Shown here: positions 4,933-8,749 of the stretch, piece by piece
How positions within the stretch are numbered: the first letter of the stretch is position 1
Layout of the letters: each line of letters begins with the position of its first letter
Source of the DNA: Acidobacteriota bacterium
GTDB lineage: Bacteria; Acidobacteriota; UBA890
Reading direction: 5' to 3'
Assembly: GCA_022563115.1 (NCBI GenBank)
Contig: JADFNY010000140.1
Location: 1-8,749, forward strand
DNA: 8,749 nucleotides
Made by a program: the position numbers and the translations under genes
The notes under the pieces: model-generated
Databases searched by the model: none
Told to the model about the DNA's origin: nothing
What the model saw: only the letters and a program-made list of their open reading frames with translations

Positions 4933-6915
4933 ATGGCCGTTGATAACGAAGAAGCCGAAACCCGTGCCGCGATCCTCGAGGTCGTGCGACGTACCTGGGG
5001 CTACGACAGCCTGCGCCCCTTGCAGGAGGAGGCCGTGCGGGCCGGTCTCGAGGGGCGTGATTCGGTCGTCGTGTTGCCCACAGGCGGCGGCAAGTCCCTT
5101 TGCTACCAGGTGCCGCCCGTGCTGGCCGGCCGCACCGACATCGTCGTTTCGCCGCTGATCTCGTTGATGAAAGACCAGGTCGACGGCCTGCTCGCCAACG
5201 GTTATCCGGCCGCCGCCTTGCACAGCGCCCAGACCGCCGCGGAGCGTGCCGACGCCGAGCGTTTCATCGCCTCCGGAGATTGCCACCTGGTGTTCGTTTC
5301 GCCGGAGCGGCTGGTGACATCGTGGTTCCTGCAGACGGTCGAGAATCTCGGCATCAACACCTTTTCGGTCGACGAAGCGCACTGCATCAGCCAGTGGGGC
5401 CACGACTTTCGCCCGGAATATCGCCAGCTCGCCGTTCTCAAACAGCGCGTCCCGGGGGCGACGATCCATGCCTTCACGGCCACCGCGACCGAGCGGGTCC
5501 GAGAAGACATCGTCGAGCAACTCGGCCTCGAGGACCCGACGATGCTGGTGGGACGCTTCGATCGTCCGAACTTGATCTATCGCTTGATCCCGCGTCTTGA
5601 TACCAACGACCAGGTCAGCGAGGTGCTGTCCCGGCACCAAGGTGAGGCGGCGATCATCTACTGCATCAGCCGCAAGGATACCGAGAAGCTGGCCGAGAAG
5701 CTCGCCGCAGACGGCCACCGCGCTGCTTGCTACCACGCCGGGCTCGAGTCTGGCGAGCGCCACCGGACGCAGGAAGCCTTCTCGACCGAGCAACTCGACA
5801 TCGTCGTCGCCACCGTGGCGTTCGGCATGGGCATCGATCGAAGCGATGTCCGGTGCATCATCCACGCCGCCATGCCGAAGTCGGTGGAGCACTATCAGCA
5901 AGAGACCGGCCGTGCCGGTCGCGACGGACTCAGCGCCGAGTGCGTGCTGCTGCACTCGCCTGCCGACGCATTGAAATGGCGCACGGTGCTGGAGCGCGGC
6001 GCCGCCGAGAGCGGTGAGAACGGCGAGGGGCTCGAAGGGTCCTTGCGGTTGCTCGACGGGATGCGCCGCTATTGCAGCCCGGGTCGCTGCCGCCACCGCG
6101 TGCTCTCGGAGTACTTCGGCCAAACCTACGAGCCGCCGAGGCGGGGCGACCCGGCCACCGATGGCGCCGTCTCGGCCCCGGGCGCCGCCACGAACCCCCA
6201 GGATCCCGATGGTTGCGGCGCCTGCGACGTGTGTCTGGGCGAAACCGAGGGTCTGGTCGACGGTATCCGAGACGCCCAGATGATCCTGTCGTGCGTCGCC
6301 CGCGTCGAGCAACGCTACGGCATGGGGCACGTCGTCGACGTGCTGCGCGGCGCCGACACCGAGAGGATTCGCTCGCTGCGGCACGACGAGCTGAGCACCT
6401 GGGGGCTCATGAAGGACCGCGACCGCAAGGAGGTGATGAACCTCACCTTCCAGCTGCTCGACCAGGACCTGCTGGCGCGCAGCGAGGGAGAGTACCCGGT
6501 CCTTTGTCTGAACCAGGCGTCGGTCGAGGTGATGCGCGGCGAGCGCCGGGTGCAGCTCGTCCCGATTCGCGTGAAGCGGGCCCGCACGACGGCGCGCGAG
6601 GCCGCCTCGTGGGAGGGCGTCGACCGCGCTCTGTTCGATTCGTTACGTGAGCTGCGCACCGAGCTGGCGCGCCGGCGCGACGTGCCCCCTTACGTCATCT
6701 TCAGCGACGCCAGCCTGCGCGACATGGCACGCAAGCGCCCCGCGACATCGGAGGAATTCCTCGACGTACACGGTGTCGGCGACAAGAAGCTCGCCGATTT
6801 TGGGGACGCGTTTCTGGCCCGCATCCGCGACCATGTCGGGTCTGCGGCCGCTGCGGGCCTCGATGATCCCGGCGGCCCAGGCGATCCCCCGCCCGATCTG
6901 TTCGAGACCGGCTAG
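4933..6915 (+). CDS. recQ: ATP-dependent DNA helicase RecQ
   Basis: A 660-residue protein with the full bacterial RecQ layout. RecQ unwinds DNA 3'-5' in recombination and fork repair. The N-terminus (RTWGYDSLRPLQEEAV) is the RecQ motif 0. Motif I is PTGGGKS with Lys54, motif II is DEAH at 147-150 followed by the aromatic-rich loop CISQWGHDFRPEY, and motif VI is QETGRAGRDG at 323-332. The zinc module uses Cys386, Cys428, Cys431 and Cys434. The winged-helix RQC domain covers about 440-540 and an HRDC domain about 560-640. The first zinc spacing is CX41C; in E. coli RecQ it is CX16C, so about 25 Pro/Ala/Gly/Asp-rich residues are inserted. The short acidic Pro/Gly tail ends in FETG. The start at 4933 was chosen because it gives the usual short leader before motif 0. 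An in-frame ATG at 4912 would add seven residues; neither has a clear ribosome binding site. Confidence 0.96.
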   Translation: MAVDNEEAETRAAILEVVRRTWGYDSLRPLQEEAVRAGLEGRDSVVVLPTGGGKSLCYQVPPVLAGRTDIVVSPLISLMKDQVDGLLANGYPAAALHSAQTAAERADAERFIASGDCHLVFVSPERLVTSWFLQTVENLGINTFSVDEAHCISQWGHDFRPEYRQLAVLKQRVPGATIHAFTATATERVREDIVEQLGLEDPTMLVGRFDRPNLIYRLIPRLDTNDQVSEVLSRHQGEAAIIYCISRKDTEKLAEKLAADGHRAACYHAGLESGERHRTQEAFSTEQLDIVVATVAFGMGIDRSDVRCIIHAAMPKSVEHYQQETGRAGRDGLSAECVLLHSPADALKWRTVLERGAAESGENGEGLEGSLRLLDGMRRYCSPGRCRHRVLSEYFGQTYEPPRRGDPATDGAVSAPGAATNPQDPDGCGACDVCLGETEGLVDGIRDAQMILSCVARVEQRYGMGHVVDVLRGADTERIRSLRHDELSTWGLMKDRDRKEVMNLTFQLLDQDLLARSEGEYPVLCLNQASVEVMRGERRVQLVPIRVKRARTTAREAASWEGVDRALFDSLRELRTELARRRDVPPYVIFSDASLRDMARKRPATSEEFLDVHGVGDKKLADFGDAFLARIRDHVGSAAAAGLDDPGGPGDPPPDLFETG

Positions 6916-6921
6916 CAGGCC

Positions 6922-6990
6922 ATGGTGAAAGTGTGTCCCCAGTCGGTCGCCGTAACCGTGGTGCTATTGGTCGGTTCGGGCCTCTTTTGA
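6922..6990 (+). CDS. Possible 22-residue hydrophobic peptide (doubtful)
   Basis: An ATG six bases after the recQ stop opens a 22-codon frame to TGA at 6988. The product starts MVKVCPQ and continues with a hydrophobic run (AVTVVLLVGSGLF) long enough for a short membrane helix or a signal-peptide core. AGCAGG just upstream is a weak ribosome binding site only a few bases from the ATG. It could be a small membrane protein coupled to recQ, the decayed start of a secreted protein gene, or chance. It overlaps a weak hairpin (6954-6976) that may instead be a terminator. Confidence 0.15.
   Translation: MVKVCPQSVAVTVVLLVGSGLF
6954..6988 (+). terminator. Weak candidate terminator after recQ
   Basis: AACCG (6954-6958) can pair with CGGTT (6972-6976) around a 13-base loop, and TTTT follows at 6985-6988. 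The stem is short, the loop long and the T-run starts eight bases late, so this is a poor intrinsic terminator. It is reported because it is the best candidate seen between recQ and the next gene. Confidence 0.2.
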
Positions 6991-7034
6991 GCATATTAAG
7001 CATGTAAAATCTGCCCCGCCTTCCTTATTAGCAC

Positions 7035-7064
7035 TTGCCAAGAATTCGCCATCGAGATTACGCT
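7035..7064 (+). promoter_or_regulatory. Weak sigma70-like promoter candidate for the cytochrome-like gene
   Basis: TTGCCA (7035-7040) matches the -35 consensus at five of six positions and is followed after 18 bases by TACGCT (7059-7064), which matches the -10 at only three, including the key second A and final T. Transcription would start about 60 bases before the ATG at 7133. Confidence 0.3.
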
Positions 7065-7100
7065 AAGGCACCCGATAAAAGGTCCTAGGAACCGTCTCGT

Positions 7101-7114
7101 CCACGTTTTCGTGG
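7101..7114 (+). other. Perfect tetraloop hairpin in the leader of the cytochrome-like gene
   Basis: CCACG (7101-7105), a TTTT loop and CGTGG (7110-7114) form a perfect short hairpin ending four bases before the GAGG ribosome binding site (7119-7122). In mRNA it could influence transcript stability or ribosome access. An ECF-like promoter reading overlaps it: GGAACC at 7088-7093 with CGT 16 bases later. Confidence 0.35.
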
Positions 7115-7132
7115 GCGCGAGGTAATTCGAGC

Positions 7133-8749
7133 ATGAAAAAGTTTGCGCTGGCGACGTCGGTCGCCTCGATTTTGTGCCTTGCTGTCACCGTCGATACGGG
7201 CTTCGCGGGCAGCTCTCGAGGCTCGGGAACCGGCGCTATCGCCTTCGTGAAACCGGTGTCCACAGGTCCCGCTCCGATGTCGTACCAGGAGCAGAACATG
7301 ACCATCGGGCGCTATTGCTTCCGCTGCCACAACGACCAGTTGCTGACCGGTGGCATGTCGCTCGAGTCGTTCGACGCCGAGCGCGCCTACGAGAGTGCCG
7401 AAGTCGCTGAAAAGATGATCCGCAAGCTACGCGTCGGCATGATGCCGCCGAAGGGGGCGCAGCGGCCCGACGCCGCGACCATCGACGCCCTGGTGACGGC
7501 GCTCGAAACGACCATCGACGAGCATGCGGCGCGCAACCCGAATCCCGGCAGGCGCACGTTCCAGAGGCTCAACCAGGCCGAATACGTCGCCTCGGTCAAG
7601 GACCTTCTGGGCATCGAGATCGACGTCGACACGTTCCTGCCGCCCGACACGATCAGCGCCAGCTTCGACAACATCGCCGACGTGCAGATGCCCTCGGCGA
7701 CGGTGATGGAGGGTTACCTGCGGGCCGCCGGCCACGTCAGCCGTCTTGCCGTCGGTGACCCCTTCGCGGGCCCGGACTCGACCGTTTACAACGTGTCGCG
7801 AACCCAGTCGCAAAAGAAGCGCGCCGAGGGAGCGCCGTTCGGCACCCGCGGCGGCATCGCGGTGGTCCACAATTTCCCGGCCGACGGCAAGTACGAGTTC
7901 CTGATGCTGCTGCACGGTGAACCCGCTGGGGTGCTATTCGGCCGCACGATCCGGGAAGAGCAGATCGAGGTGTCGATCGACGGCGAGCGGGTGGGTGTCG
8001 TCGATATCGATCGCTGGCTAACGGAATCGGATCCCGCCGGCTTGCTGATCACCGTCGGCCCGGTCGATGTCCGTGCCGGTGCGCACACGGTCGCGGCGGC
8101 GTTCGTGGCCCAGTTCGAGGGCCCGGTCGATGACCTGATCACGCCGATCGAGCACACCCTGGCCGACACGCAGATCGGCGTCGGCTACGGCGTCGAGACC
8201 CTCACCCACCTTCGCGACCTGTCCATCGTCGGGCCGTTCGAGGTCACCGGCGTTTCCGACAATCCGACGCGCCGCCGGATTTTCACCTGCCGTCCGACGT
8301 CCGCCGAGGAAGAAGCTCCCTGCGCCGAGAGCATTATTTCCCGCCTCGCGGCCCAGGCCTATCGGCGCCCGATCCATGAGAACGACATCGCCGGCTTGAT
8401 GGCCTTTTACAACCAGGGGGCGGCATTCGGCGGATTCGAGGGTGGTATCGGCACCGCCTTGCAGGCGATCCTCGCCAGCCCGCACTTCCTGTTCCGGATG
8501 GAGGAGGTACCGGCCGGAGCTATTCCGGGCGAGGTCCACCGGATCAGTGATGTAGACTTGGCGTCCCGGCTCTCTTTCTTCATTTGGGGCGCCCCACCCG
8601 ATCTGGAGCTCATCGAGCTGGCGGGCCGCGGCGAGCTCTCGAACCCGGGTGAAATCGAGCGTCAAGCGAGCCGGATGCTGGCCGACCCCCGTGCGCAGGA
8701 GGCTCTGGCCACCCGCTTTGGAGCACAGTGGCTCCGGCTCCAGGATCTG
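7133..8749 (+). CDS. Secreted c-type cytochrome with DUF1587/DUF1595/DUF1592 domains (3' partial)
   Basis: An open frame of 539 codons runs from the ATG to the window edge without a stop. GAGG at 7119-7122 is a suitable ribosome binding site. A signal peptide is clear: MKKF, a hydrophobic core to about residue 20, and a likely cleavage after Ala25. CFRCH at 62-66 is a covalent haem c site, and GMMPP at 102-106 is the usual methionine-ligand region of the small planctomycete-type cytochrome domain. A DUF1587-like segment starts near 143 (FQRLNQAEYVASVKDLLG). A beta-rich segment follows (about 235-385). A DUF1595-like segment runs from about 397 (CAESIISRLAAQAYRRP). The start of DUF1592 lies near 469 (HRISDVDLASRLSFFIWG) and is cut at residue 539. 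Family members usually continue with the rest of DUF1592, DUF1588 and DUF1585. The protein is exported, and involvement in periplasmic redox or polymer-degradation chemistry is suspected for the family, but no activity can be assigned here. It is probably monocistronic or the first gene of a downstream unit. Confidence 0.9.
   Translation, partial: MKKFALATSVASILCLAVTVDTGFAGSSRGSGTGAIAFVKPVSTGPAPMSYQEQNMTIGRYCFRCHNDQLLTGGMSLESFDAERAYESAEVAEKMIRKLRVGMMPPKGAQRPDAATIDALVTALETTIDEHAARNPNPGRRTFQRLNQAEYVASVKDLLGIEIDVDTFLPPDTISASFDNIADVQMPSATVMEGYLRAAGHVSRLAVGDPFAGPDSTVYNVSRTQSQKKRAEGAPFGTRGGIAVVHNFPADGKYEFLMLLHGEPAGVLFGRTIREEQIEVSIDGERVGVVDIDRWLTESDPAGLLITVGPVDVRAGAHTVAAAFVAQFEGPVDDLITPIEHTLADTQIGVGYGVETLTHLRDLSIVGPFEVTGVSDNPTRRRIFTCRPTSAEEEAPCAESIISRLAAQAYRRPIHENDIAGLMAFYNQGAAFGGFEGGIGTALQAILASPHFLFRMEEVPAGAIPGEVHRISDVDLASRLSFFIWGAPPDLELIELAGRGELSNPGEIERQASRMLADPRAQEALATRFGAQWLRLQDL

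Noticed and set aside
4906..6384. 492-codon open frame on the minus strand
   Set aside because: Antisense to recQ, with compositionally biased sequence and no motifs.
6987..7010. TTGAGC...TAAAAT as a promoter for the cytochrome-like gene
   Set aside because: The spacing is only 12 bases, too short for a sigma70 promoter. The AGCAT repeat within it (6990-7003) is too short to mean much.
8018..8665. 215-codon minus-strand frame, and similar ones at 7427-7915
   Set aside because: Opposite the cytochrome-like gene, which carries a signal peptide, haem site and family motifs in its own frame.
1..8749. CRISPR arrays, tRNA or rRNA genes, insertion sequences
   Set aside because: No regularly spaced repeats, cloverleaf-like sequences, transposase motifs or long terminal inverted repeats were seen by eye.

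Overview
The window is high-GC bacterial DNA. The gene that runs off the right edge encodes a secreted c-type cytochrome of the DUF1587/DUF1595/DUF1592 group. That group is abundant in Planctomycetota and related phyla (Verrucomicrobiota, Acidobacteriota, Myxococcota) and also occurs in some environmental Proteobacteria. No rRNA or lineage-specific marker is visible, so the phylum stays open. No tRNA, CRISPR array, insertion sequence or phage gene was recognised.

Left block (1-2735, + strand): the 3' end of a very large transporter gene, cut by the left edge, followed by an ABC-2 type permease gene that overlaps it by 4 bp. The first gene is the most unusual object here. The last three membrane helices of an RND efflux pump run without a break into two more membrane helices and then into a complete ABC ATPase. 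That ATPase is itself interrupted, between its first two predicted strands, by about 170 residues carrying roughly four hydrophobic segments. With the permease this looks like one assembly coupling a proton-driven RND pump to an ATP-driven ABC-2 exporter. The sequence shows the fusion; the function is inference.

Middle block (2817-3709, - strand): a small two-gene unit, a polytopic membrane protein followed by an overlapping winged-helix regulator. It is clearly richer in A+T than its surroundings. Upstream lies a readable promoter (TTGAGG-N17-TATTAT) with a three-half-site AGAGTA dyad across its -10 and start region, the classic layout of an autoregulated unit. The start of the membrane gene is uncertain.

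Right-centre block (3913-6915): a PHP-domain metallohydrolase gene (-) and a complete recQ helicase gene (+), divergently transcribed from a gap of about 95 bp. RecQ has helicase, zinc, RQC and HRDC domains and a Pro/Ala/Gly-rich extension inside its zinc module.

Right edge (6916-8749): about 215 bp of mostly non-coding DNA with weak promoter, hairpin and small-ORF signals, then the secreted cytochrome-like gene, truncated inside DUF1592 by the window end. The blocks look like independent units, not one pathway.
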